From Yersinia rohdei ATCC 43380 (lineage in GTDB: Bacteria > Pseudomonadota > Gammaproteobacteria > Enterobacterales > Enterobacteriaceae): a DNA stretch of 64,000 nt. The translations under genes and the position numbers were made by a program. Of the stretch, positions 52,306 through 63,726 are shown one piece after another; positions within the stretch are counted from its first letter, which is position 1; each line of letters begins with the position of its first letter. The stretch is from contig NZ_ACCD01000022.1 of the NCBI RefSeq assembly GCF_000173775.1, positions 1-64,000 on the forward strand, in the 5' to 3' direction. The notes below the pieces were generated by a model. The model searched no databases. It saw nothing but the letters and a program-made list of their open reading frames with translations, and was not told the origin of the DNA.

Positions 52306-54339
52306 CTACTGGCTAGCCAAGGTTTTCATTAACTCCGCCTTAATAACATCAACCGCCGCCATCCCCTGTGCGGCTTCCTGCCGCCACTGTGTGACCAGCG
52401 CTTTGCGCCCAGTTAATCTAAGATTATCAACAATTTCTGCTGGCGAAATACCCTGCTGCAAATATTGCCGCAATGCTGGCAGAGGTAACTCAGTCTGCAA
52501 TAATAGCCGCTGCAATGCCGGTAAACTGGCCTCTATTGGGCGAAAATAACTCGCAAATCCGCTCAGTTCCCGCCAGTCATCGTCATTTAGGCCGCTATCG
52601 ATAGATTCCGGTGGGGCTAGCGAAGATGGCGTAGCCAAATCAATCCATTGCTGCAACCAATACCAATCGCGCGCTAATTGCTGCCGTGCTGAGTCGCACA
52701 GCGCATGCCCATCACAACTCAAGGGTAATATCGCCATAGCAGCATAACAGCCGCTACTGGCTTCTCTATGGCTGCCAATGCGCACCAGATGAAACCCACA
52801 GGCGAGCCAAAATGCCTCTAACTCTGCGGTATAACCAAAGCTAACGGAAAGAAAATCAAGATTATCCTGACGTGCACGGGCCTGTTCAGCGCCAATCATT
52901 TGGCGGGCAATACCTTGTCGTCGCCATGATGGCGCTACCGCTATCCGACTAATTCGTCGCGACAGTAAGGTTGGCGCTTGCCATTGCCCACTGTGAGCTG
53001 CCAGCGATTGCGCCACTAAGCTGCCTTTCGGCCGCCGCCTGCCAGCCCACACATCCTGAGCTAATGCGCTATTCAGGCCGCCCTCATCCACCAGCCACAA
53101 TGCACCAATGACTGCACCCGCCGCATTCGCTTGCAAAAAATGCATGCCCGGCGCATCCAATAAACGCCGTAAATCAAGGGGGGTGGTGCGGTAGTGGGCG
53201 CTGGAGAGCAAACCATAGAAACACCGCAGTAATGCCGGTTGCTCCAACCAATCGCGCTGCTCGCAGGCCATAATTTCGATATTGGCACCAGGAAGCTGGG
53301 CCGCAGGGCGTTGTTCATTAAACAACATGATGTCATCCACTACCCGCTCCAGTGGATCATTACTAGCCCAGCGAATGGGGTCTGTCAGTGTTAAATGATG
53401 CCAATCACTCAAAGTGGCGCAAAACTTCAATAGAAAGCCGCGCCCCGTACCTTCGTAACCCTGCACCGTGGTGGTTAATAATGCCCGAGGGAAGTAGGCC
53501 AGAAGCGCCGAAACTAATGCGGTGGGGATAGCCGCAGCCTCATCAATCAATAACCAGTCGACATCACTGACATCATTTACTCGGCAATAATCCAATAGCG
53601 CATCTGGCGCCCAAAATTGGGCTTGCTCCCCAGCTTGCTGACTCAAAACCTGTGTCGCCGCTTTGCCAGGCCCAGTGACCCAGCAGTTACCCGGCCAGGA
53701 TGCCACCAACATTCCGGCAAGGGTGGATTTACCCCGCCCACGGGCAGCCGTCAGCACCCAAGCGCCTTTCCTCGCCTGCATAAGCTGTTGAAGAATCGCC
53801 TGTTGTTCCAAGGTAGGAGTGCCATCAGGTGGCTGCCAGTTGGGGTGGGAAGGCCATATTGGCTGAGGGCACGGCTGCCCCTGTCGCCATAAAATAACAT
53901 CGGGATCCGCCAGTAGCTGGCGCTGTAAATGGTGAATAAAGTTCGGCGTTATGATTGGCACACTTTGCTCACTCCAGCGCAAACTGTCGTTATCGGGCAA
54001 ATGAGGCCAACAATCCCACTCGGGCACTAACAGCACCAGCCAGCTCCCAGCCTGTAATGTTCCAGCCAGTATCGCCAAGGCTTCAGTATTCAGGCCTTCA
54101 GTTGCGTCAAAAACCCCGTGTAACCCTTCTTGCCCCAGCAAGGTTTTGGCCGCCGTCGGGAGAATACCTGTGGTGTCTGGCGGTAAACTTTCCCCTATCC
54201 ACAACCAATCCCCCGCTAATTGCTGGCGCAAAATCTGCGCCTGTTGCCGCGCCCAATCAGCCCCACCACTGAGCACCAATAAGCGCCGAATGCCCTGCTG
54301 TGCCAGCACCGATTGGCCGGCAATCATCGCCTTCATCAC
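52306..54339 (-). CDS. tmcA: tRNA(Met) cytidine acetyltransferase TmcA
   Basis: TmcA uses ATP or GTP and acetyl-CoA to make N4-acetylcytidine at the wobble position of elongator tRNA-Met. The 677-residue protein has an RNA-helicase-like module with Walker [11 protein letters not shown] (about residues 197-206) and Walker [12 protein letters not shown], a GNAT domain ([20 protein letters not shown], about 460-480) and a C-terminal tRNA-binding region. ATG occurs at 54339 and at the next codon. It follows the YeaL-like gene by one base. Confidence 0.95.
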   Translation of the reverse strand: MMKAMIAGQSVLAQQGIRRLLVLSGGADWARQQAQILRQQLAGDWLWIGESLPPDTTGILPTAAKTLLGQEGLHGVFDATEGLNTEALAILAGTLQAGSWLVLLVPEWDCWPHLPDNDSLRWSEQSVPIITPNFIHHLQRQLLADPDVILWRQGQPCPQPIWPSHPNWQPPDGTPTLEQQAILQQLMQARKGAWVLTAARGRGKSTLAGMLVASWPGNCWVTGPGKAATQVLSQQAGEQAQFWAPDALLDYCRVNDVSDVDWLLIDEAAAIPTALVSALLAYFPRALLTTTVQGYEGTGRGFLLKFCATLSDWHHLTLTDPIRWASNDPLERVVDDIMLFNEQRPAAQLPGANIEIMACEQRDWLEQPALLRCFYGLLSSAHYRTTPLDLRRLLDAPGMHFLQANAAGAVIGALWLVDEGGLNSALAQDVWAGRRRPKGSLVAQSLAAHSGQWQAPTLLSRRISRIAVAPSWRRQGIARQMIGAEQARARQDNLDFLSVSFGYTAELEAFWLACGFHLVRIGSHREASSGCYAAMAILPLSCDGHALCDSARQQLARDWYWLQQWIDLATPSSLAPPESIDSGLNDDDWRELSGFASYFRPIEASLPALQRLLLQTELPLPALRQYLQQGISPAEIVDNLRLTGRKALVTQWRQEAAQGMAAVDVIKAELMKTLASQ

Positions 54340-54340
54340 G

Positions 54341-55761
<1,421 letters not shown>

Positions 55762-55961
55762 AGCTTTGCTCCCAGAATTATTCTTTACATATTATCGTAG
55801 GAAATCCGCGAGGCTAATACCATTAAAAGCGAAAATGATTGGCACTGTTGGGGAGATTGCTTTCAGATGCGCACTCAAGGCCCGGTTGCGATGCAGCCAG
55901 ACGGCAAGTGACGGACAAATTGGGCGGGAACTGATTTGAACCGCATGGCTGCGAAAACACA

Positions 55962-55984
55962 GGGGAGATAGAGGCTATCTCCCC
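55962..55984 (-). terminator. Hairpin downstream of purC
   Basis: GGGGAGATAG-AGG-CTATCTCCCC is a 10-bp perfect stem about 40 nt after the purC stop. No T-run follows on the minus strand, so termination is uncertain. The rest of the 55762-56022 gap shows no gene. Confidence 0.6.
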
Positions 55985-56022
55985 TTCGGGCAGTTACGAC
56001 AAAAACGTAATCGATTGCGCGG

Positions 56023-56736
56023 TTAGTCTAATTTTACGCCAATACGGTGTGCAACTTCTTCGTAGGCTTCAATCAAACCACCCAAACTTTGGCGGTAACG
56101 GTCTTTATCCATTTTGTTCAAGGTTTGCTTATCCCACAAACGGCTGCCATCAGGAGAGAATTCATCACCCAATACCACTTCACCATTAAACAGGCCGAAT
56201 TCCAGTTTGAAGTCCACCAAGATTAAACCAGCATCATCAAACAGCTTGCTCAGTACGTCATTGGCCAAATAGCTCAGCTCTTTCATCCGTGCTAATTGTG
56301 CTTCTGTCGCCCAGCCAAACGTTTTGCAATATGACTCATTAACCATCGGGTCATGCATGGCGTCATTTTTCAAAAACAAATCAAACAGCGGTGGGTTCAG
56401 TTGCAAACCTTCTTCGATACCGAGGCGTTTTACCAAAGAGCCCGCAGCACGGTTACGAATAACACACTCCACTGGGATCATATCCAGCTTTTTCACTAGC
56501 ACTTCGGTGTCTGACAACAAACGTTCCATCTGAGTAGGAATGCCGGCTTCTTCCAATTTAGCCATAATGAAATGGTTAAATTTGTTGTTTACCATGCCTT
56601 TACGATCGAACTGCTCAATGCGCTGACCATCCAGTGCTGACGTATCGTTGCGGAACTCCAATACCAATAGGTCAGGATTTTCGGTGGTATAGACGGTTTT
56701 CGCCTTGCCACGATACAACTCAGCTAGCTTTTGCAT
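56023..56736 (-). CDS. purC: Phosphoribosylaminoimidazole-succinocarboxamide synthase
   Basis: PurC joins CAIR and aspartate using ATP in purine synthesis. The 237-residue length equals that of E. coli. The N-terminal [16 protein letters not shown]-binding segment, the [19 protein letters not shown] block and [15 protein letters not shown] are family signatures. GAGT precedes the start. It lies downstream of bamC but is separated from it by a terminator; PurR control is expected, but no site was identified. Confidence 0.97.
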   Translation of the reverse strand: MQKLAELYRGKAKTVYTTENPDLLVLEFRNDTSALDGQRIEQFDRKGMVNNKFNHFIMAKLEEAGIPTQMERLLSDTEVLVKKLDMIPVECVIRNRAAGSLVKRLGIEEGLQLNPPLFDLFLKNDAMHDPMVNESYCKTFGWATEAQLARMKELSYLANDVLSKLFDDAGLILVDFKLEFGLFNGEVVLGDEFSPDGSRLWDKQTLNKMDKDRYRQSLGGLIEAYEEVAHRIGVKLD

Positions 56737-56812
56737 CTTATTACTCCAGTAACTTTGTTAAGTAAGACAATCTTCGAGAAATAGATTCTTTGATAAATAC
56801 GCTTTGATAAAT

Positions 56813-56832
56813 AAAGGGGCCGAAGCCCCTTT
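56813..56832 (-). terminator. Terminator of dapA-bamC
   Basis: On the minus strand AAAGGGGC-TTCG-GCCCCTTT is an 8-bp stem closed by a stable UUCG tetraloop, followed by ATTTATC, directly after the bamC stop. Confidence 0.8.
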
Positions 56833-56836
56833 GATT

Positions 56837-57898
56837 TTATTGGGTATTTGTCGCACTCGTCTGGCTGAGTGCTGCCTGGAACACGGCTACCAGCGCATCA
56901 TTCTGCGATTGAGTTAGCGTCTGCCCTTTAGGGGTGATGAATTGTAAGCTACTGCGGTTATCAAGGTCACCGACTTGCAACTTATAATCACCTTCTGGCA
57001 ATTCTGGGTCTTTGGCACCCAGTGCATCCCAGCTACTGCTACTCATGGATTTCACGGTAACGTTAATCGTGCCCAGCGGACGGCTGCGGTCAGTGACCTT
57101 CATGCCGACTTTTTCAAGTGCAGCAGGCAGACGTTCCCACAACACAGCATAAGGTGCGCGGACAATCAGTTGCGGCAAGCCAGTATCATCGCTGCCACTT
57201 TGAACATCCAAAGCGCCCACTTTACGTGCTGCCTGGCTACTTTCGCTATCAGAACGAACCTTATCCAAACCTGCAACAATGGCATTCAGCATTGCGCCGT
57301 TGTAGCGCTGGATTTCGGTATATTCGGTAACGGGTTTTCCACCTTGCTGTAAACCAAGGGATTTCACCACTAACACCAACTGATAACCTTGCTCCTGAAC
57401 ACTTATCTGATAACGCCCTTCAAACTGGACGTCTTCATCTGCGCGATTCCATTTGATCCAATCAGTCGTCAGGGTTTGGCTGGCATCCTGACGGCTGGCA
57501 ATCGCCCAGTTGTTATCTTGAAGAACGCGGGTAACCTGCGCCCACAGATTACGATTTTGCGGGCTATTTTCTAACAATAGCTTGCTGGTATCGTTAGCAT
57601 TTTCAGCGCGAGAACCGCTTAACAATGCCAATGGCTGTACCGGAGGACGGATATCCAACTGTTTGCCCACAGCGCCTTTGGTATTCACGGAACGGACATC
57701 ATACTCGCCATTTTGCACGGGCAGGATCATACCTGCCGGAGAGTTAAGCGGTCTCAGACCTGGAGCTTCAAGATAAGACTCGTCACCGCCAACCTGGCGT
57801 TTGTAGCGTTGGTCAGTGGTGCAGCCTGCCAGCAGCATTGCCAGCGAAACCCCCACAACCGTAACCACCGTCGACTTTTGCAATGATATTGCCATCAA
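56837..57898 (-). CDS. bamC: Outer membrane assembly lipoprotein BamC
   Basis: BamC is a lipoprotein of the BAM complex that inserts beta-barrel proteins into the outer membrane. The 353-residue precursor has a type II signal peptide with lipobox LLAGC (C26), an N-terminal unstructured stretch ([17 protein letters not shown]) that binds BamD and two helix-grip domains. Two adjacent ATG codons begin the frame. It follows dapA by 13 nt in the same operon. Confidence 0.95.
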   Translation of the reverse strand: MMAISLQKSTVVTVVGVSLAMLLAGCTTDQRYKRQVGGDESYLEAPGLRPLNSPAGMILPVQNGEYDVRSVNTKGAVGKQLDIRPPVQPLALLSGSRAENANDTSKLLLENSPQNRNLWAQVTRVLQDNNWAIASRQDASQTLTTDWIKWNRADEDVQFEGRYQISVQEQGYQLVLVVKSLGLQQGGKPVTEYTEIQRYNGAMLNAIVAGLDKVRSDSESSQAARKVGALDVQSGSDDTGLPQLIVRAPYAVLWERLPAALEKVGMKVTDRSRPLGTINVTVKSMSSSSWDALGAKDPELPEGDYKLQVGDLDNRSSLQFITPKGQTLTQSQNDALVAVFQAALSQTSATNTQ

Positions 57899-57911
57899 AT
57901 TTCCCTAAGAG

Positions 57912-58811
57912 TTACAGCAAACCTGCGCTTTTCAGCGCGTCTTCCACAATCCGTTTAGACGGCTCAGTCAGTGGGGTCATTGGCAAACGCATACTGTCAT
58001 TTGCCATTAATCCCAGTTGCTTCGCGGCCCATTTCACCGGAATTGGGTTTGCTTCTACAAATAAATGCTGATGCAACGGCATCAAGCGCTGATTCAAACG
58101 GCGTGCTTCTGCAAAGTTACCCTGTGCCGCCAGTGCACAAAGTTCAGCCATTTCACGCGCAGCAATGTTTGCTGTCACCGAAATAACACCTTTGCCGCCC
58201 AGTTGCATAAAGTCCAATCCGCTCGCATCGTCACCACTGAGCAGGATGAAATCTTCATCATCAACCAGCACTTGGATCTGACTTACACGACTTAAGTTCC
58301 CTGTTGCTTCTTTAACAGCAACAATATTTTTAATCTTGGCTAAGCGAGCAATTGTCGGTGGCAGCATATCGCAACCGGTACGCGATGGCACATTATAGAG
58401 AATTTGTGGCAAATCGGTACTTTCTGCAATAGCTTTGAAGTGCTGATATAACCCTTCCTGCATAGGACGGTTATAATATGGCGTCACTGTAAGGCAACCC
58501 ACCACGCCGGTATTATTAAACCTTTGTGTGAGTGAAATTGCTTCGGAGGTGGCATTAGCGCCGGTTCCAGCAATCACCGGGATCCGGCCATCGGCCAGCT
58601 CGAGTGTCTGCATGACCACATCAACATGTTCGTCATGATTTAGCGTGGCAGATTCACCCGTCGTGCCTACGGAAACAATTGCCGCAGTTCCACTGGCTAC
58701 ATGATAATCGATAAGTTTCTTGAGGCTCGCACGATCGACCGCACCTTTGTCGTCCATCGGCGTTACCAGTGCAACTATACTTCCCGTAAACATCGGACTT
58801 CCCGTAAACAT
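57912..58811 (-). CDS. dapA: 4-hydroxy-tetrahydrodipicolinate synthase, with duplicated N-terminus
   Basis: DapA condenses pyruvate and aspartate semialdehyde, the first committed step to DAP and lysine. The TIM barrel has [20 protein letters not shown] and the Schiff-base lysine in IVAVKEATG. The usual N-terminus [12 protein letters not shown] begins at 58793, but an 18-bp tandem duplication adds a second in-frame MFTGSP from 58811. The strong AAGGAGG lies 9 nt before the outer ATG, so the 299-residue form is probably made. It heads the dapA-bamC operon and is divergent from gcvR. Confidence 0.95.
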   Translation of the reverse strand: MFTGSPMFTGSIVALVTPMDDKGAVDRASLKKLIDYHVASGTAAIVSVGTTGESATLNHDEHVDVVMQTLELADGRIPVIAGTGANATSEAISLTQRFNNTGVVGCLTVTPYYNRPMQEGLYQHFKAIAESTDLPQILYNVPSRTGCDMLPPTIARLAKIKNIVAVKEATGNLSRVSQIQVLVDDEDFILLSGDDASGLDFMQLGGKGVISVTANIAAREMAELCALAAQGNFAEARRLNQRLMPLHQHLFVEANPIPVKWAAKQLGLMANDSMRLPMTPLTEPSKRIVEDALKSAGLL

Positions 58812-58814
58812 TGC
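58779..58814. repeat. 18-bp tandem duplication covering the dapA start codon
   Basis: ACTTCCCGTAAACATCGG (58779-58796) and ACTTCCCGTAAACATTGC (58797-58814) match at 16 of 18 positions. The duplicated unit contains the ATG and the first codons of dapA on the minus strand. Confidence 0.92.
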
Positions 58815-58939
58815 CCACCCCCTCCTTAAACAAGTTCCTCATGGTACTTTTGACCTCTATCCAAAAGCAAGCAAACAACTGTGTTGTAAGCGCTTGGCAG
58901 CAGGTTTTTTTTGTGTTTACCATGGTAACCCCAAAGAGT

Positions 58940-59527
58940 ATGACAGGAAGAGCGATTTTGCCGCAGCTTGATGAACATTATCTGGTCATTACCGCACTCG
59001 GTGCTGACCGCCCTGGGATCGTGAATACCATCACCCGCCATGTCAGTAGCTGCGGTTGTAATATTGAAGATAGCCGGCTGGCCATGTTTGGTGAGGAGTT
59101 CACATTTATTATGCTGCTGTCTGGCAGCTGGAACGCTATTACCTTATTGGAATCAACCTTGCCGCAAAAAGGCGCAGAGCTTGATTTGCTGATTGTAATG
59201 AAGCGAACCAATGCTCAAAATCAGAAAGCTATGCCTGCTACGGTATGGGTAAAAGTTGAAGTGAATGACTCACCCCATATTATTGAACGGTTTACCAATC
59301 TGTTTCATTGCCACAATATGAATATTGCGGAGTTGGTTTCCAAGACTCAACCGGCTGAAGGTGATATTCCTTCCCGGTTGCATATTCAAATCAGCGCACA
59401 CAGCCCTGCCAGTCAAAATAGTTCGTTAATTGAACACGCTTTTTATCAGCTATGTACAGAACTTAACGCGCAAGGCAGTATTAGCGTGGTGAACTATCCA
59501 CAGCATGATTCAAGAATGGAGAGTTAG
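58940..59527 (+). CDS. gcvR: Glycine cleavage system transcriptional repressor GcvR
   Basis: GcvR binds GcvA and prevents activation of the gcv genes when glycine is low. The protein has two ACT domains; the first starts YLVITALGADRPGIVNTITR and the second covers TVWVKVEVNDSPHIIERF, and the LNAQGSISVVNYPQHD end matches E. coli. Start choice is uncertain: the ATG at 58940 gives 195 residues, near the E. coli length, while ATG codons at 58922 and 58811 are also in frame; none has a good ribosome binding site. It is followed by bcp 2 nt later. Confidence 0.9.
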   Translation: MTGRAILPQLDEHYLVITALGADRPGIVNTITRHVSSCGCNIEDSRLAMFGEEFTFIMLLSGSWNAITLLESTLPQKGAELDLLIVMKRTNAQNQKAMPATVWVKVEVNDSPHIIERFTNLFHCHNMNIAELVSKTQPAEGDIPSRLHIQISAHSPASQNSSLIEHAFYQLCTELNAQGSISVVNYPQHDSRMES

Positions 59528-59529
59528 TA

Positions 59530-60000
59530 ATGAGCCCATTGAAAGCCGGTGATATTGCACCGAAGTTTAGTTTGCCTGACCAAGATGGCGAGCTGATTAA
59601 TTTGGCCGACTTCCAGGGTCAACGTGTCTTAGTCTATTTTTATCCTAAAGCCATGACACCTGGCTGTACTGTTCAGGCCTGTGGTCTGCGCGATAACATG
59701 GATGAATTGAAAAAAGTGGGTGTCGAAGTGTTGGGCATTAGCACGGATAAACCGGAAAAACTGTCACGTTTCGCCGAAAAAGAACTGCTGAACTTCACCT
59801 TGCTATCTGATGAAGATCATCAAGTTGCAGAGCAGTTTGGCGTTTGGGGTGAGAAAAGTTTTATGGGTAAAACCTACGATGGTATCCACCGTATCAGCTT
59901 CTTAATTGATGCCGACGGTAAGGTGGAGCATGTGTTTGATAACTTCAAAACCAGCAACCACTACGAGATCGTTATGGATTATTTACGCCAAAGCGCCTAA
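59530..60000 (+). CDS. bcp: Thioredoxin-dependent thiol peroxidase Bcp
   Basis: Bcp is an atypical two-cysteine peroxiredoxin that reduces hydroperoxides. The 156-residue protein has the peroxidatic C46 in MTPGCTVQACG and the resolving C51. The gene starts 2 nt after gcvR with GGAGAG ahead of it, so the two are cotranscribed, as in E. coli. A terminator follows. Confidence 0.96.
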   Translation: MSPLKAGDIAPKFSLPDQDGELINLADFQGQRVLVYFYPKAMTPGCTVQACGLRDNMDELKKVGVEVLGISTDKPEKLSRFAEKELLNFTLLSDEDHQVAEQFGVWGEKSFMGKTYDGIHRISFLIDADGKVEHVFDNFKTSNHYEIVMDYLRQSA

Positions 60001-60033
60001 GTAATGATGCACTCGCTGTTATCGATAACATAT

Positions 60034-60062
60034 AAAAAAGAGCGCTCAAGCGCTCTTTTTAT
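60034..60062 (+). terminator. Terminator of gcvR-bcp
   Basis: AAAAAGAGCGCTCAAGCGCTCTTTTT forms a stem of GAGCGCT-type pairs flanked by A and T runs, about 35 nt after bcp. A further small hairpin TACCGC-AATC-GCGGTA is at 60099-60114. Confidence 0.9.
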
Positions 60063-60152
60063 TGGCAACACTAATGGCTATCCCCAAGATAATTCAAGTA
60101 CCGCAATCGCGGTAAGCCACTCGCCCACCGGCTTCAAGAACTAAAAAGAGCA

Positions 60153-61217
60153 TTATTCAGCATCAGGGATAAATTCTTCCGGCCAGGCATGGATGACAGC
60201 TTTAACCAATGTTGCCAACGGGATGGCAAAAAATACCCCCCAAAAACCCCACATGCCACCAAAAATGATCACTGACAAAATGATGACCAGTGGATGCAGG
60301 TTAACCGCCTCAGAGAATAAAACCGGCACCAGCAAGTTACCATCCAGCCCTTGAACCACCAGATAGGCGACAAACAGTGTCCAGAAATCCGCTCCAATTC
60401 CCCATTGGAATAACGCCACCAACACCACCGGAATCGTCACAATCACCGCGCCAATGTAGGGGATCAGAACAGAAAAACCGACTAATACGGCCAATAACAG
60501 TGCGTAATTCATACCCATCACGAAAAAGACTACATATGTGGCAATACCGACCACCACCATCTCCACCACTTTCCCGCGAATATAATTGGTAATCTGCTGG
60601 TTCATTTCCAGCCACACTTGCCCAGCTAAACCCCGGTTACGTGGCAAAATGCGCCGCACGGCATTTAGCATCTGCTCTTTATCTTTAAGCAGGAAAAACA
60701 GCATCAGCGGCACTAAAATCAAATAGATAGCCAATGTCAGTAAACCGATTAATGAAGCCAGAGAGATTTTTACAACCGACTCTCCCATGCCCGAAAGCTT
60801 GCTGCGCAGATTTTCAGCCATCATATCGACAATGCCCGCATCCACTAAAGCGGGATAACGCGAAGGCAAGGTTTGAGCAAATCCATTGAATTTATTCAAC
60901 ATTTTTGGCATGTCGGAGATCAGATTATTCCCCTGCTGCCAGACAGTCGGTGCCACAACAAACACCGCCAGCAAGGCAATACTGCCGAAAACAACCAAAA
61001 CTATACTGGCCGCCCACGGGCGCGAACAGCCAATACGTTGTAACCGGGCGGTTGGCCACTCTAATAAATACGCCAGCACAATTGCAGCCAGCAGCGGGGC
61101 CAAAATACCGCTGAAGAAGTAGAGAATGCAGAATCCAGCCAACAGAATAACCAGTAACGCGATAACCTGCGGGTCAGTAAAACGCCGACGATACCATTGT
61201 AACAACAGCTCTAGCAT
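60153..61217 (-). CDS. perM: AI-2E-family membrane transporter PerM
   Basis: This 354-residue inner-membrane protein of the AI-2E transporter superfamily has about eight hydrophobic helices and the family blocks PLLAAIVLAYLLEWP, LVPLMLFFLLKDKEQM and GFSVLIPYIGAVIVTIP. The E. coli protein is a putative permease with no proven substrate. It is divergent from bepA, as in E. coli. Confidence 0.93.
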   Translation of the reverse strand: MLELLLQWYRRRFTDPQVIALLVILLAGFCILYFFSGILAPLLAAIVLAYLLEWPTARLQRIGCSRPWAASIVLVVFGSIALLAVFVVAPTVWQQGNNLISDMPKMLNKFNGFAQTLPSRYPALVDAGIVDMMAENLRSKLSGMGESVVKISLASLIGLLTLAIYLILVPLMLFFLLKDKEQMLNAVRRILPRNRGLAGQVWLEMNQQITNYIRGKVVEMVVVGIATYVVFFVMGMNYALLLAVLVGFSVLIPYIGAVIVTIPVVLVALFQWGIGADFWTLFVAYLVVQGLDGNLLVPVLFSEAVNLHPLVIILSVIIFGGMWGFWGVFFAIPLATLVKAVIHAWPEEFIPDAE

Positions 61218-61671
61218 TCGAAATTGCTCCTTAAGTACCGTGAGGAATCCACAAATTAGCGAATTCCTTTAATAGCCCCAACAGACAGAGGCATAACCCG
61301 AGGGTATGTTTTATGCGCTAGCCATTCATTTATCGCCGTCATTTATCCAAATGCAGGGCTTTGGGCTGCATAACTCAGTTTATCCATTGAGTTATCTCAG
61401 CACATGGAGTGGCATGCCGCCGACCTGCAATGCGAAATCTATCGGGCATATGCTCTCCCTTTAGATAATTATTCCTTTATGACAGCAGGCTGACTAAGAT
61501 GGTTACGAGTCTCAGTAATGGATAAAGAGCTTAACCTTTGCCCTATTTAAGACTATTTTTGTGATCTAACTCGCTTTCGTGATGATTGTACTGGAGAGCA
61601 GTGCAAGGAAGAAGAACTCTTACACATCTCGGAGTCTAATTGTCATTACATCAGCAAGGGCGACCTCGTTT
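61218..61671. other. perM/bepA divergent intergenic region
   Basis: The 454-bp region holds an ERIC-like element (61331-61450) and presumably both promoters. In-frame codons extend upstream from bepA to 61579 without family similarity. Nothing else is recognised. Confidence 0.5.
61331..61450 (-). repeat. ERIC-like intergenic repeat upstream of bepA
   Basis: A 120-bp element in the opposite orientation to the copy at 43144-43267. Read on the minus strand it starts TATGCCCGATAGATTTCGCA, continues TTGCAGGTCGGC and GTGCTGAGATAACTCAATGG, and ends GACGGCGATA. The first 30 bases and the AGATAACTCAATG core match the narP copy; the two ends are imperfect inverted repeats. Confidence 0.6.
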
Positions 61672-63201
61672 ATGACATATTGGTTAAGTAAAAAAAATCG
61701 GCTCAGTAAAACAAGTCGACTCAGTAAAACAGGCCGGCTAAGCAAGACAATCATTGCCACACTCCTGAGTAGCTTACTGCTCACAGGATCAATGTCGGTC
61801 AATGCTGAGACACAGACACAAGACTTACTGCCCGATATTGGCACCTCTGCGGGTGCAGTTTTGAGTATCGATCAGGAAAAGGCGATGGGGGATTTTTATG
61901 TCCGCCAAATGCGCGCCAGCACCCCCCTGATTTACGATCCGCTATTAACACAATATATCAATACGCTGGGTAACCGGTTAGTTGCTAATGCTTATTCAGT
62001 GCGTACCCCGTTTCATTTTTATTTGGTCAATAACGATCAACTTAACGCCTTTGCATTCTTTGGCGGCAATGTGGTGCTCCATTCTGCCCTATTCCGTTAT
62101 ACAGAAAACGAAAGTGAACTGGCATCAGTATTGGCTCATGAAATATCCCATGTCACACAGCGCCATCTGGCGCGGGCTATGGAAGAGCAACAACGAATGG
62201 CACCGCTGACCTGGGTTGGCGTATTAGGCTCAATTCTGTTGACAATGGCCAGCCCTCAAGCGGGTATGGCAGGGCTAAGTGGCACACTGGCAGGTGCCCA
62301 ACAGGGCATCATCAGCTTTACACAGGGCAATGAACAAGAAGCTGACCGCATTGGTATTCAAGTGCTGCAACGTTCCGGATTTGATCCGCAAGCTATGCCA
62401 AACTTCCTGCAAAAACTGGCCGATCAATCACGATATGCATCTAAACCACCGGAAATGCTGCTAACGCACCCCTTACCGGACAGCCGCCTATCCGATGCAC
62501 GTAACCGGGCCAATCAGATGAAGCCGCATCCCATTGCTTCATCACAAGATTATCTGTTCGCCAAAGTCCGTATTTTGGGCATGTATGGTTCAACGGAAAA
62601 CAGTCTGACACCCGATCTGCTGGAAACCTTAAGTAAAGGCACCACCCGCGAGCAATTGGCGGCCAAATACGGCCAGGCCATTTTGTGGTATCAGGCAAAA
62701 AAATATGATGAAGCTCGCAATCAGTTACAACCACTATTAGCGCAACAGCCCAACAATATTTGGTTCCTCGATTTAATGACGGATATTGATTTGGGGCAAA
62801 ACAAACCGGCCGCAGCTATCGAGCGGTTGCAAAAAGCCATCGCCGCAGAAAAAGATCAACAGCCGGTATTGCAGCTTAATCTGGCCAATGCCTATGTCGA
62901 GGGCGGGCAACCGGCGGCAGCTATTACATTATTAAACCGCTATACGTTCTCTAACCCCAATGATCCAAATGGTTGGGATTTGCTAGCACAAGCCGCAGCG
63001 GCACAGGGTTTGCGCGATCAAGAGCTGGCAGCGCGTGCAGAAAGTCTGGCATTGAGTGGCAAACTGACGCAAGCCATCGGCCTACTTAGTGATGCCAGTG
63101 CACGAGTGAAATTGGGGAGTTTAGAACAGGCTCGCTATGATGCCCGGATTGACCAGTTGCGCCAAATGAATGAGCGCTTCCGCAAATATCAGAAGTCCTA
63201 A
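61672..63201 (+). CDS. bepA: Periplasmic beta-barrel assembly-enhancing protease BepA
   Basis: BepA (YfgC) is a periplasmic M48 metalloprotease and chaperone that helps LptD and BAM assembly and degrades misfolded barrel proteins. From the ATG at 61672 the protein has 509 residues, with zinc motif HEISH (H156, E157, H160) in [13 protein letters not shown] and a C-terminal TPR domain (about 330-490). The signal peptide has an abnormal n-region made of four tandem LSK repeats ([22 protein letters not shown]) before the hydrophobic core. E. coli BepA has 487 residues. A longer frame from 61579 is less likely. Confidence 0.93.
   Translation: MTYWLSKKNRLSKTSRLSKTGRLSKTIIATLLSSLLLTGSMSVNAETQTQDLLPDIGTSAGAVLSIDQEKAMGDFYVRQMRASTPLIYDPLLTQYINTLGNRLVANAYSVRTPFHFYLVNNDQLNAFAFFGGNVVLHSALFRYTENESELASVLAHEISHVTQRHLARAMEEQQRMAPLTWVGVLGSILLTMASPQAGMAGLSGTLAGAQQGIISFTQGNEQEADRIGIQVLQRSGFDPQAMPNFLQKLADQSRYASKPPEMLLTHPLPDSRLSDARNRANQMKPHPIASSQDYLFAKVRILGMYGSTENSLTPDLLETLSKGTTREQLAAKYGQAILWYQAKKYDEARNQLQPLLAQQPNNIWFLDLMTDIDLGQNKPAAAIERLQKAIAAEKDQQPVLQLNLANAYVEGGQPAAAITLLNRYTFSNPNDPNGWDLLAQAAAAQGLRDQELAARAESLALSGKLTQAIGLLSDASARVKLGSLEQARYDARIDQLRQMNERFRKYQKS
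61684..61749 (+). repeat. In-frame 18-bp tandem repeat in the bepA signal-peptide region
   Basis: Units at 61684-61701, 61702-61719, 61720-61737 and a 12-bp partial unit at 61738-61749 follow CTCAGTAAAACAAGTCGA with substitutions. They encode [18 protein letters not shown] and LSKT. Confidence 0.93.
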
Positions 63202-63212
63202 GGAAAGTTACG

Positions 63213-63569
63213 ATGAAAAACGTCACTATTTATCACAATCCCCGCTGTTCAAAAAGCCGGGAAACCCTCGCGCTGCTCGAACAACAGGGTATTAAACCGC
63301 AAGTGGTATTGTATTTAGATACCCCACCCTCAGTAGCGACATTAAAAGAATTACTGCAACAACTCGATTTCAGTGATGCCCGCCAATTGATGCGCACCAA
63401 AGAAGATCTCTATAAGTCACTGAATTTGGCTGACGAGGCTCTGACTCAGGAGCAATTGCTACAAGCCATGAGTGATAATCCCAAATTGATCGAACGCCCA
63501 ATTGTAGTTGCTCAAGGCAAAGCAAGAATTGGCCGACCACCAGAGCAGGTGCTGGAGATTTTGCAGTAA
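63213..63569 (+). CDS. yfgD: ArsC-family glutaredoxin-like reductase YfgD
   Basis: This 118-residue thioredoxin-fold protein of the ArsC family has C12 in YHNPRCSKSRETL and the substrate-site segments LMRTKEDLYKSL and LIERPIVV..ARIGRPPE. Arsenate reductase activity is possible, but no ars genes are nearby. GGAAAG lies 8 nt before the ATG, and bepA ends 11 nt upstream, so it is in one operon with bepA as in E. coli. Confidence 0.9.
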   Translation: MKNVTIYHNPRCSKSRETLALLEQQGIKPQVVLYLDTPPSVATLKELLQQLDFSDARQLMRTKEDLYKSLNLADEALTQEQLLQAMSDNPKLIERPIVVAQGKARIGRPPEQVLEILQ

Positions 63570-63582
63570 TGTTCACTTGGGA

Positions 63583-63711
63583 TTTCAAGGGTCAAAAAAT
63601 GTCCCAAAGTCATTAGTGTTGTTGATTGGCCGCAAATGAATAAATCCCGATGAGCTGACCCTGGCCAGTGATTCGGGTAAATTAATTCGAGTCAATAAAG
63701 GTAGCTAACCC
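63583..63711 (+). repeat. ERIC-like repeat between yfgD and hda (diverged copy)
   Basis: It contains TTTCAAGGG, CCAAAGTCATT, GGCCGCAAATGAATAAATCC followed by CGATGAGCTGACC, CAGTGATTCGGGT and GTAGCTAACCCC, in the same order as the repeats after acrD. It fills nearly all the gap between the convergent yfgD and hda genes. Confidence 0.75.
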
Positions 63712-63726
63712 CAACAATTCAGGATG

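Noticed and set aside
60099-60114. TACCGC-AATC-GCGGTA hairpin between bcp and perM as a third ERIC-like copy
   Set aside because: Only the small hairpin and a faint CAAGATAATTCAAG similarity are present; the conserved core is missing.
61579-61671. N-terminal extension of bepA to the first ATG
   Set aside because: The 31 extra codons have no similarity to BepA and would place a long basic stretch before the signal peptide. The ATG at 61672 gives a conventional, though repeat-expanded, signal sequence.
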